From: RGIG4576 sp964606575
Lineage (GTDB): Bacteria; Bacteroidota; Bacteroidia; Bacteroidales; Muribaculaceae
DNA: 5,544 nucleotides
Reading direction: 5' to 3'
Assembly (NCBI GenBank): GCA_964606575.1
Contig: CAZSHA010000102.1
Span: forward strand, 1-5,544
The position numbers and the translations under genes were made by a program. Below are positions 1 through 5,544 of the stretch, piece after piece (position 1 is the stretch's first letter; each line of letters begins with the position of its first letter). The notes beneath the pieces were generated by a model. The model was not told the DNA's origin and made no database searches. It worked only from the letters and a program-made list of their open reading frames with translations.

Positions 1-1
1 T

Positions 2-862
2 ATCCAACAATCAAAGACTGCCGATATTAAGCAAAATCGGCAGAACCTAATCACAAAAATAAAGCATTTGGCATCTTGCGGCGCCGAACTCGTAGTATTG
101 CAAGAGCTGCACGACTCTTTGTACTTTTGCCAAGTAGAATCTACTGATAATTTCGACTTAGCTTACAACTTAAATGGCAATGAATGTAAAAGCTATGCCG
201 ATACCGCAAAAGAATGCGGAATCGTGCTTGTCACATCCATGTTTGAAAAACGTGCAGTGGGTTTATACCACAATACAGCGGTAGTTTACGAGAAAGACGG
301 CAGCGTTGCTGGAAAATACCGAAAGATGCACATCCCTGACGACCCGGCATATTATGAAAAATTCTATTTCACCCCCGGCGACCTAGGGTTTGAGCCTATA
401 GACACGTCAGTAGGAAAGTTAGGCGTACTTGTGTGCTGGGATCAATGGTATCCAGAAGCAGCACGGCTCATGGCACTGAAAGGTGCTGACGTGCTTATTT
501 ATCCAACGGCTATAGGCTGGGAAAGCACCGATACCGATGACGAGAAAGAAAGACAACAAGGAGCATGGCAAACCGTGCAACGAGGACATGCCGTAGCAAA
601 CGGACTACACGTTATCACAGTGAACCGCACTGGTCACGAAGAAGATCCATCTAAACAAACCAACGGTATACAGTTCTGGGGACATTCTTTCGTAGCTGGT
701 CCGCAAGGAGAAATAATATATCAAGCTCCCGACAACAAAGAAGCAGAAGCCATAGTTGAGCTTAATATGGAACGTTCCGAACAAGTAAGGCGTTGGTGGC
801 CTTTCCTAAGGGACAGACGTATCGATAAATACGGTGATATAACCAAACGGTTTATCGACTAG
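2..862 (+). CDS. aguB: N-carbamoylputrescine amidase, 5'-truncated by the window edge
   Basis: Carbon-nitrogen hydrolase (nitrilase superfamily) that converts N-carbamoylputrescine to putrescine, CO2 and ammonia. This is the last step of the arginine/agmatine route to polyamines and takes place in the cytoplasm. The frame is open to the left edge; position 2 begins the first whole codon, leaving 286 visible residues. The visible start, IQQSKTADIKQN, matches the conserved beta-strand that normally begins about residue 8, so only a few residues are missing. The in-frame TTG at 68 is an internal Leu, not a start. The Glu-Lys-Cys catalytic triad is intact: E35 in VLQELHD (codon 104), K108 in YRKMHIPDD (323) and C145 in VLVCWDQWYPEAAR (434). 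The C-terminal RRWWPFLRDRRID is typical of this subfamily rather than of beta-ureidopropionase or other nitrilases. The stop is TAG at 860. The gene converges on nadC. Agmatine deiminase is a usual partner in Bacteroidota but is not visible here. Confidence 0.95.
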   Translation: MQQSKTADIKQNRQNLITKIKHLASCGAELVVLQELHDSLYFCQVESTDNFDLAYNLNGNECKSYADTAKECGIVLVTSMFEKRAVGLYHNTAVVYEKDGSVAGKYRKMHIPDDPAYYEKFYFTPGDLGFEPIDTSVGKLGVLVCWDQWYPEAARLMALKGADVLIYPTAIGWESTDTDDEKERQQGAWQTVQRGHAVANGLHVITVNRTGHEEDPSKQTNGIQFWGHSFVAGPQGEIIYQAPDNKEAEAIVELNMERSEQVRRWWPFLRDRRIDKYGDITKRFID

Positions 863-876
863 CATCCACAAAAAGA

Positions 877-910
877 AAAGGTGACGTGCAAAATATAGCA
901 TATCACCTTT
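877..910. terminator. Candidate bidirectional intrinsic terminator between aguB and nadC
   Basis: The 8-bp arms AAAGGTGA (877-884) and TCACCTTT (903-910) pair perfectly. Inside them, after a 2x2 internal loop, TGC (887-889) pairs with GCA (898-900) around an 8-nt loop. On the + strand the stem is followed by a T-rich tract (908-916, interrupted by A and C). On the - strand it is followed by the complement of the A-rich 871-879, again a T-rich run. The position, 15 bp past the aguB stop and 26 bp past the nadC stop, suits a shared terminator for convergent genes. The stem is A/T-rich, so its strength is uncertain. Confidence 0.6.
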
Positions 911-935
911 ACTTTTCACCTTAACAATGTGCCTA

Positions 936-1787
936 TCAGCAAGCTTTAAAACTCATATCCAATCCTTTAACAGAATGAGTCAAAGCTCCGACTGATATAT
1001 AATCAACTCCACATTCACCATATTGGCGTAGAGTCTTGAATGTTATACCGCCCGAAGATTCAGTTTCAAATCTGCCGTCTATCATTTTCACGGCTTCACG
1101 AGTAAGCTCAGGGGTGAAGTTGTCAAGCATAATGCGATCCACCTGCCCTACTTCTAGAACTTGTCGCAATTCATCAAGATTACGCACCTCGATTTCAATC
1201 TTCATGCCGTCCTTGCCGTTAGCTTTGATGTATTCATTAGCTTTCAAAATAGCATTCTTTATACCGCCAGAGAAATCCACATGATTATCTTTCAACAAAA
1301 TCATATCAAATAAGCCTATACGGTGATTCACACCGCCACCTATCTTCACAGCATCTTTCTCCAACAACCGCATTCCTGGGGTGGTCTTACGTGTGTCTAG
1401 CACCTTTGTCTTTAGCCCCTTTAGCTCATCCATATACTTAGCAGTGGTGGTAGCTATACCGCTCATACGTTGCATGATGTTCAGCATAAGACGTTCAGTC
1501 TGTAATAAAGATTGCACTCTACCCTCGGTAACGAAAGCTATATCACCTGGCTTTACATGCTCTCCGTCATGGATAAAAACGATTGTCTTTAGTTCTGGGT
1601 CAAATTTCTTGAACACCTTCAACGCAACCTCAACACCAGCAAGTATGCCTTCTTCCTTTATTATAAGCTGGGATTTACCCATTTCATCGGCTGGTATACA
1701 GCATAACGTAGTGTGGTCGCCATCGCCTATATCTTCGGCAAACGACAATTCCAATAAATCGTCTATAAGTTCGTCGTATGATTTCAT
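936..1787 (-). CDS. nadC: Nicotinate-nucleotide pyrophosphorylase (carboxylating), quinolinate phosphoribosyltransferase
   Basis: Converts quinolinate and PRPP to nicotinate mononucleotide, CO2 and pyrophosphate, the step where de novo NAD synthesis joins the Preiss-Handler route. Cytoplasmic, and usually dimeric or hexameric in the family. It has 283 residues, normal for the family. The N-terminal part (about 1-115) has FAEDIGDGDHTT and the helix ERLMLNIMQRMSGIAT at 98-113. The C-terminal barrel carries the substrate-binding signatures DTRKTTPGMR (131-140), KIGGGVNHR (148-156), LLKDNH (164-169), EIEVRN (198-203), the acidic D222 in DRIMLDNF, ESSGGI (243-248) and ISVGALTHS (264-272). All the expected basic and acidic residues are present, so it looks active. 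The ATG at 1787 fits the family length; its leader is A/T-rich with no Shine-Dalgarno sequence. It is divergent from rlmH and convergent with aguB. No nadA or nadB lies in the window. Confidence 0.97.
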   Translation of the reverse strand: MKSYDELIDDLLELSFAEDIGDGDHTTLCCIPADEMGKSQLIIKEEGILAGVEVALKVFKKFDPELKTIVFIHDGEHVKPGDIAFVTEGRVQSLLQTERLMLNIMQRMSGIATTTAKYMDELKGLKTKVLDTRKTTPGMRLLEKDAVKIGGGVNHRIGLFDMILLKDNHVDFSGGIKNAILKANEYIKANGKDGMKIEIEVRNLDELRQVLEVGQVDRIMLDNFTPELTREAVKMIDGRFETESSGGITFKTLRQYGECGVDYISVGALTHSVKGLDMSFKAC

Positions 1788-1800
1788 ATATTTTGGATTT

Positions 1801-1831
1801 TATGATATTCTGTCAAAATGTAATATCTTTG
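1801..1831 (+). promoter_or_regulatory. Bacteroidota-type promoter for rlmH
   Basis: TATCTTTG at 1824-1831 is an exact match to the TA-N2-TTTG -7 element of the Bacteroidota primary sigma factor, and is followed by CC as is common. A degenerate -33 element, TATG (1801-1804, one mismatch to TTTG), lies 19 bp upstream, within the expected spacing. Initiation would fall near 1836-1840, giving an rlmH leader of about 46-50 nt. The -7 match is seen directly; the -33 and the start site are inferred. Confidence 0.5.
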
Positions 1832-1836
1832 CCTTG

Positions 1837-1844
1837 CAAATTTA
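1837..1844 (-). promoter_or_regulatory. Bacteroidota-type -7 element for nadC
   Basis: On the minus strand this reads TAAATTTG, an exact TA-N2-TTTG match, 49 bp upstream of the nadC ATG. Initiation would be near 1828-1832, giving a leader of about 41-45 nt. The -33 position (around 1864-1868) holds only a weak match, CCTG on the minus strand. The element overlaps the predicted start site of the opposing rlmH promoter. Confidence 0.4.
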
Positions 1845-1885
1845 ACAATAAAAATCATTCTAACAGGCATACGATTTATATAATT

Positions 1886-2359
1886 ATGAAGATAACCCTT
1901 GTTGTAATTGGTAAGACCAACAATAAATTCCTTATTGATGGCATTGATGAATACACAAAACGGCTTTCATTCTACATTCCCTTTAACATCTCCTATCTGC
2001 CCGACGTGAAGAATAACAAGAAGCTATCGGAAGAACAACAGAAAGCACTGGAAGGAAACACCATTCTTAGCTCACTAGAGAAATCGGATTACGTGGTGCT
2101 GCTTGATGAGCATGGCAAAGAATTTACGTCTATAGAATTTTCAAAATACATCGAGAAAAAAATGGTGACAGTGCCGAAACGACTGGTTTTCATAGTGGGT
2201 GGTCCTTACGGCTTCACGCAAGAAGTAAAGGATCGTGCCAACGAGAAGATTTCACTCTCAAAAATGACATTCTCGCATGAAATGATTCGCCTAATTTTCA
2301 CCGAACAGCTATATCGTGCTATGACAATCATCAGTAACGAGCCATATCACCATGAATAA
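1886..2359 (+). CDS. rlmH: 23S rRNA (pseudouridine-1915-N3)-methyltransferase, SPOUT family
   Basis: Methylates N3 of pseudouridine 1915 in helix 69 of 23S rRNA, using S-adenosylmethionine, on assembled 70S ribosomes. The ATG at 1886 was chosen because it yields 157 aa beginning MKITLVVIGK, the normal RlmH start and length (about 155-160 aa). Upstream in-frame ATGs as far as 1778 would add a 36-residue leader unlike the family, overlap the nadC start and include the promoter. Visible features are a central LLDEHGKEF (72-80), the SAM-binding loop FIVGGPYGF (102-110), and the trefoil-knot C-terminus LSKMTFSHEMIRLIFTEQLY (124-143) ending YHHE. This is a minimal SPOUT protein with no extra RNA-binding domain. 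The leader has no Shine-Dalgarno sequence. The gene appears monocistronic, with a 102-bp gap before htpG, though read-through is possible because no strong terminator follows it. Confidence 0.96.
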   Translation: MKITLVVIGKTNNKFLIDGIDEYTKRLSFYIPFNISYLPDVKNNKKLSEEQQKALEGNTILSSLEKSDYVVLLDEHGKEFTSIEFSKYIEKKMVTVPKRLVFIVGGPYGFTQEVKDRANEKISLSKMTFSHEMIRLIFTEQLYRAMTIISNEPYHHE

Positions 2360-2413
2360 CACGCATTAACAGACTTTTAACTGAAAAAATGTCACACTTT
2401 TAAGCAATGGCAC

Positions 2414-2421
2414 TTTTTTTG
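2414..2421 (+). promoter_or_regulatory. Weak candidate -7 element in the rlmH-htpG spacer
   Basis: The 102-bp spacer (2360-2461) should hold the htpG promoter. The best fit I see is TTTTTTTG at 2414-2421, one mismatch from TA-N2-TTTG and followed by CA; it would give an htpG leader of roughly 33 nt. No convincing -33 box lies 19-21 bp upstream. I recognise no CIRCE element or other heat-shock operator. The DNA just before the ATG (2440-2461) is A/T-rich with no Shine-Dalgarno sequence, as is usual in this phylum. Confidence 0.25.
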
Positions 2422-2461
2422 CATAATAGTCGATATAGAAAACAAATAAACTACATATATT

Positions 2462-4483
2462 ATGCAAAAAGGTTCTATTGGGGTAACTACTGAAAACATA
2501 TTCCCCGTTATTAAGAAATTCTTATACAGCGATCACGAAATATTCCTACGTGAGCTAGTTTCTAATGCCGTAGATGCGACTCAAAAACTTCGCACACTCG
2601 CTTCGCATGGCGAGTTTAACGGAACTCTTGACAACACTTCGGTGAGTGTGTCTATCGACAAAGATAAAGGCACATTGACAGTAAGCGACCACGGTATAGG
2701 CATGACAGCCGAAGACATCGACAAATACATCAATCAAATCGCATTCTCTGGAGCCGAAGAGTTCTTAGCAAAATATAAGAACGATGCCAACGCTATTATC
2801 GGTCACTTCGGACTAGGTTTCTACTCAGCCTTCATGGTATCAAAGAAAGTAGAAATACGCACCCTATCATATAAAGAAGGAGCAAAAGCAATGAGCTGGG
2901 TGTGCGACGGTTCGCCTGAATATGAAATGACTGAAATAGAAAAGGCTGAACGCGGTACTGACATTATCCTATACATCGATGATGAAAGCAAGGAATTTCT
3001 TGACAAGTCACGCATTGACGCATTATTGAAAAAATATTGCCGATTCTTGCCTGTGCCTATCATTAGCGGAAAAGTTCAAAAGTGGGACAACGGAAAATAT
3101 GTCGACACCGACGAAGACAACATAATAAATAACGTTGAGCCTTTGTGGACTAGAAAACCTGCCGATTTGACAGACGAAGATTACATCAAGTTCTACCACG
3201 AATTGCATCCGGGGCAAGACGACCCACTATTCTGGATTCACTTAAACGTAGATTTCCCATTCAACTTGACTGGTATACTTTATTTCCCAAAAATAAAGAA
3301 CAACATAGAAATCAACAAGAACCGTATACAGCTATACTGCAACCAAGTATATGTCACCGACCAAGTAGAAGGTGTTGTGCCTGACTTCTTAATGTTGCTA
3401 CAAGGCGTTATCGACTCACCGGATATTCCATTGAATGTGTCACGTTCTTATCTTCAAAGCGATGCCAACGTGAAGAAAATATCTTCACACATCACTAAGA
3501 AGGTTTCTTCTCGACTTGAAGACATCGCTAAGAAAGATCGTAAGAACTTTGAAGAAAAATGGAACGACATCAAGCTATTTATAGAATACGGCATGTTGAC
3601 CGATGAGAAATTCTGCGAATCGGCTATTAAGTATGCTTTGTTAGAAGATACAGAAAACAAATTTTTCAACTTCGATGAGTACAAAACCCTTATCAAAGAT
3701 GCGCAGACCGACAAAGACGGAACATTGGTATATCTATATGCAACCAACAAGGAAGAACAATACACACACATCAAGGCTGCTACCGACAAGGGATATAGCG
3801 TGCTAATGATGGGCGGACAACTGGACTCGCATTTCATCGGATTGCTTGAGCAGAAGTTTGAAAAGAGCCGTTTCTCACGTGTAGATGCTGATGTGATAAG
3901 CAACCTTATTCCTAAAGATGATAAAAAGGAAGCTGATATAACATCGCTAGAACGCACCATTATGACCACATTGTTCAAGTCACAAGTTACAGCACTAGAC
4001 AAGAGCGAGTTCCTTGTATCGTTTGAAGCACTTAGCAGTGATTCCAACCCTATCGTGCTTACTCAAAGCGAATACATGCGACGCATGAAAGACATGGCGG
4101 CACTTCAACCTGGCATGAGCTTCTATGGTGAGCTACCTGACAGCTACAACATGATTATAAACACCGAACACCCAGTAATAAAGAAAGTCATGGGCGATGC
4201 TGTCAACGCTCTAAAAGACACCGTAGAACCGCTAGAAACATCTTTAAATAACACCAACAAGGCTCTTGAAGAGGCACGTAAGGACGACAAGAAGAAAGAT
4301 GAAGTATCGTCACATGAGAAGAAAGCCGAAGAAATACGCAACGAAGAAAGCAAAATTATAAGCGAATATGCTGGCTCTAACGACAAGGTAAAACAACTTG
4401 TTGATATTGCGTTGCTAGGAAACGGTTTGTTGAAAGGCGAAGCACTAAACAATTTCTTGAAACGTTCAATCGACTTACTATAA
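2462..4483 (+). CDS. htpG: Chaperone protein HtpG (bacterial Hsp90)
   Basis: Cytosolic homodimeric ATP-dependent chaperone that remodels client proteins, usually together with DnaK. Its 673 residues are close to the roughly 680 of Bacteroides HtpG and longer than E. coli HtpG (624). The N-terminal GHKL ATPase domain (about 1-215) has the N-box E31 and N35 in RELVSNAVDA, D76-H-G78-I-G80 (the DxGxG motif) and the lid/G2 motif GHFGLGFYS (114-122). The middle domain (about 225-480) includes LFWIHLNVDFPF, IQLYCNQVYV and PLNVSRSYLQ with R328, which corresponds to the catalytic arginine that senses the ATP gamma-phosphate. The C-terminal dimerisation domain carries the conserved QSEYMRRMKDM and a charged, probably helical insert about residues 595-645 rich in Lys and Glu. 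It ends LLKGEALNNFLKRSIDLL, with no eukaryotic MEEVD tail. All the ATPase residues are present. The ATG at 2462 gives the family N-terminus MQKGSIGVTTENIFP. It is followed by its own terminator. Confidence 0.98.
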   Translation: MQKGSIGVTTENIFPVIKKFLYSDHEIFLRELVSNAVDATQKLRTLASHGEFNGTLDNTSVSVSIDKDKGTLTVSDHGIGMTAEDIDKYINQIAFSGAEEFLAKYKNDANAIIGHFGLGFYSAFMVSKKVEIRTLSYKEGAKAMSWVCDGSPEYEMTEIEKAERGTDIILYIDDESKEFLDKSRIDALLKKYCRFLPVPIISGKVQKWDNGKYVDTDEDNIINNVEPLWTRKPADLTDEDYIKFYHELHPGQDDPLFWIHLNVDFPFNLTGILYFPKIKNNIEINKNRIQLYCNQVYVTDQVEGVVPDFLMLLQGVIDSPDIPLNVSRSYLQSDANVKKISSHITKKVSSRLEDIAKKDRKNFEEKWNDIKLFIEYGMLTDEKFCESAIKYALLEDTENKFFNFDEYKTLIKDAQTDKDGTLVYLYATNKEEQYTHIKAATDKGYSVLMMGGQLDSHFIGLLEQKFEKSRFSRVDADVISNLIPKDDKKEADITSLERTIMTTLFKSQVTALDKSEFLVSFEALSSDSNPIVLTQSEYMRRMKDMAALQPGMSFYGELPDSYNMIINTEHPVIKKVMGDAVNALKDTVEPLETSLNNTNKALEEARKDDKKKDEVSSHEKKAEEIRNEESKIISEYAGSNDKVKQLVDIALLGNGLLKGEALNNFLKRSIDLL

Positions 4484-4507
4484 ACAAGATCAAACCCATA
4501 AAATCAA

Positions 4508-4546
4508 CAGTCCTGCGAGGTCATCCCCGCAGGACTGCTTATTTTT
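4508..4546 (+). terminator. Strong intrinsic terminator of htpG
   Basis: A perfect 10-bp G/C-rich stem is formed by CAGTCCTGCG (4508-4517) and CGCAGGACTG (4528-4537). It extends past an A-C mismatch by GG/CC around the 4-nt loop TCAT. It is followed by CTTATTTTT (4538-4546). It sits 24 bp after the htpG stop. On the minus strand the stem is followed by the T-rich TTGATTTTATG, so it may also end transcripts of the convergent repeat-protein gene, whose stop is at 4551-4553. Confidence 0.88.
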
Positions 4547-4550
4547 AAAC

Positions 4551-4739
4551 TCAAATTATCAGTTTGAATAATTTGCCGTTTACTTTTACTATATAGATAC
4601 CTTTTGTTTCAACTGGAATCATCGTAGCACTACCGCTGTAAACACACCGCCCGTTTACGGCATAAACTTCAATATTCTCATTATCGTCAACTCCAACAAC
4701 CATAATGTTTCCATTATTTGAAGAAACTTTCACATCGCT
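4551..4739 (-). other. C-terminal beta-sandwich/sorting-like domain of the LRR protein
   Basis: The last 62 residues (about SDVKVSS to the end) alternate short beta-strands: IMVVGVDD, NIEVYAVNGRCVYSG, TMIPVETKGIYIVKVNGK. The VYxxNGxxVYxG and GIYIVKVxGKxxK patterns resemble type IX secretion system C-terminal signals (Por sorting type) and the related domains common on Bacteroidales surface proteins. The resemblance is seen in the sequence. Actual type IX export is inference, because many gut Bacteroidales carry such tails without a proven type IX system, and no T9SS gene is in the window. Confidence 0.5.
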
Positions 4740-5543
4740 ATCGCTTATCGTTGATTCAATTCCTGAGAATTCTTTTTCTTCTATATTCCAAAAGTTTCTC
4801 CAAGGGTCAACTGATTCATAGGCACTTTTATGTCCTATTGGCACATATAAAGTAGCATATTGAAGTACATTTTCAGGGAAAGTACCTGAATATGATGGAG
4901 GAGTTGTTGACTTACAATAAACTTCTGTCAGCCCCGCACAAGTATTAAAAGCATAATTGCCAATAGTTGAAACAGATTTACCGATTGTTACAGAAGTCAA
5001 GTTTGTACAATTATCGAAAGCATAAGCACCGATACTTGTCACAGAGTTCGGTATTATTATGCTGGTCAAGCTGGAGCAATACCAGAAAGCACCGAAGTCT
5101 ATAGTTGTAACTGAGTTTGGTATAGTTATTGATGTCAAATCACTACAATTTCCGAATACTCCAACACCAATGGTGGTAAGAGAATTTGGAATAATAGCCG
5201 AAGTCAAACTATAGCAGCCATCGAAAGCATAAAACCCGATACTGGTAACTGAGTTTGGAATGGTAATTGAAGACAAACTCGTACAGTGAGAAAAGGCATA
5301 GTCACCTATTGTCGTAACAGAGTTACCAATAGTAACATTTTTCAAACCGTCGCAATAAGCAAAAGCTCTATTTCCAACGTTTATAACAGAATTTGGGATA
5401 TCAACCGACACCAATGAACAATCTTCAAAAGCCTCGTTTCCAATACTTTCAATAGAATTAGGTATCGTTATTGAAGTTAAATCGTAGCTATTAAAGAATG
5501 CTCCTTCTCCAATACTGGTCACAGAGTTCGGTATAACCGAAGT
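4551..5543 (-). CDS. BspA-like leucine-rich-repeat surface protein, N-terminus beyond the window
   Basis: C-terminal part of a probable exported LRR_5 (BspA/TpLRR) protein, 330 visible residues. The frame is open to the right edge. The GTG at 5522 is an internal Val within an IPNSVTSIG repeat, not a start; the signal peptide and any further repeats lie off the window. Three parts are visible. First come nine tandem repeats of about 23 residues. Next is a linker with ATLYVPIGHKSAY and DPWRNFWNI, a segment often seen after the repeats in Bacteroidales BspA-like proteins. Last is a C-terminal beta domain of about 60 residues ending GIYIVKVNGKLFKLII. BspA-like proteins are known as cell-surface or secreted adhesins that bind host or bacterial partners; the ligand here cannot be told. 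No transmembrane segment is visible. The gene converges on htpG and has no functional link to the housekeeping genes beside it. Confidence 0.9.
   Translation of the reverse strand, partial: TSVIPNSVTSIGEGAFFNSYDLTSITIPNSIESIGNEAFEDCSLVSVDIPNSVINVGNRAFAYCDGLKNVTIGNSVTTIGDYAFSHCTSLSSITIPNSVTSIGFYAFDGCYSLTSAIIPNSLTTIGVGVFGNCSDLTSITIPNSVTTIDFGAFWYCSSLTSIIIPNSVTSIGAYAFDNCTNLTSVTIGKSVSTIGNYAFNTCAGLTEVYCKSTTPPSYSGTFPENVLQYATLYVPIGHKSAYESVDPWRNFWNIEEKEFSGIESTISDSDVKVSSNNGNIMVVGVDDNENIEVYAVNGRCVYSGSATMIPVETKGIYIVKVNGKLFKLII
4917..5534 (-). repeat. Nine tandem 69-bp (23-aa) LRR_5 repeats
   Basis: The units follow the pattern IPNSVTSIGxYAFxxCxxLTSIT. Counted from the visible N-terminal side, units 1 and 3-9 are 23 residues and unit 2 is 22, having lost one residue between the Cys and the Leu. 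IPNS is present in seven units; unit 4 has IGNS and unit 9 has IGKS. The Cys column is filled in eight of nine units, with unit 1 having Ser. The DNA repeats are diverged. The array continues past the right edge, since TSV, the end of a preceding unit, is visible before unit 1. Confidence 0.93.
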
Positions 5544-5544
5544 C

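Noticed and set aside
1036..1845. Two + strand open frames (1036-1284 and 1381-1845) opposite nadC.
   Set aside because: They are antisense shadows of a well-supported nadC. Their translations are low-complexity Ser-rich and resemble no family I know.
1778..1885. Longer rlmH start at ATG 1778 (193 aa).
   Set aside because: The 36 extra residues are unlike any RlmH N-terminus, the extension would overlap the nadC start codon, and it contains both promoter elements. The ATG at 1886 gives the family length and start.
2555..4452. Several - strand open frames inside htpG, the longest 197 aa (3454-4047).
   Set aside because: The + frame is continuous, conserved HtpG throughout. The antisense translations are Ser-rich and lack recognisable domains or promoters.
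4508..4537. The strong inverted repeat considered as a transposon end or attachment site.
   Set aside because: It is a single hairpin with a short loop and a following T-tract just after htpG, which a terminator explains. No transposase, integrase or target duplication is nearby.
4917..5534. Possible CRISPR-like or satellite DNA from the regular 69-bp spacing.
   Set aside because: The period is a multiple of three, stays in one open frame and encodes a clean LRR_5 repeat. There are no identical repeats with unique spacers.
1..5544. tRNA, rRNA, riboswitch or defence-system genes.
   Set aside because: The spacers are about 100 bp or less, and none shows a cloverleaf, an rRNA segment or a riboswitch core that I recognise. 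No protein in the window resembles a defence component.

Overview
This is a stretch of ordinary chromosome from a Bacteroidota bacterium, most likely of the order Bacteroidales (Bacteroides, Prevotella or Muribaculaceae-like). Three things point there. The aguB, nadC, rlmH and htpG products closely resemble Bacteroides-type homologues as I recall them. No start codon has a Shine-Dalgarno sequence, and the leaders are A/T-rich. The nadC/rlmH spacer carries TA-N2-TTTG elements, the -7 motif of the Bacteroidota primary sigma factor. No search was run, so the family or genus is not fixed.

Layout from left to right: (1) the 3' part of aguB (+), whose true start lies just left of the window; (2) a hairpin that could end transcription from both sides, between the convergent aguB and nadC; (3) nadC (-); (4) a 98-bp divergent spacer with overlapping promoter motifs for nadC and rlmH; (5) rlmH (+), trimmed here to 157 aa from ATG 1886; (6) a 102-bp spacer and then htpG (+), a full-length bacterial Hsp90; (7) a strong intrinsic terminator between the convergent htpG and the next gene; (8) the 3' part of a BspA-like leucine-rich-repeat surface protein (-) that runs off the right edge. 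No stretch over 300 bases lacks a gene.

The genes do not form one pathway. aguB is the last step from agmatine to putrescine, nadC belongs to de novo NAD synthesis, rlmH modifies 23S rRNA, and htpG is an ATP-dependent chaperone. The repeat protein is the only accessory-type gene, a probable exported adhesin-like protein. Each gene appears to be its own transcription unit or the end of one.

I found no undescribed system. The points most worth a second look are the overlapping face-to-face promoter motifs at 1824-1844, the repeat array and C-terminal domain of the surface protein, and two gene starts (aguB and the repeat protein) that would be placed wrongly if the window were annotated naively.
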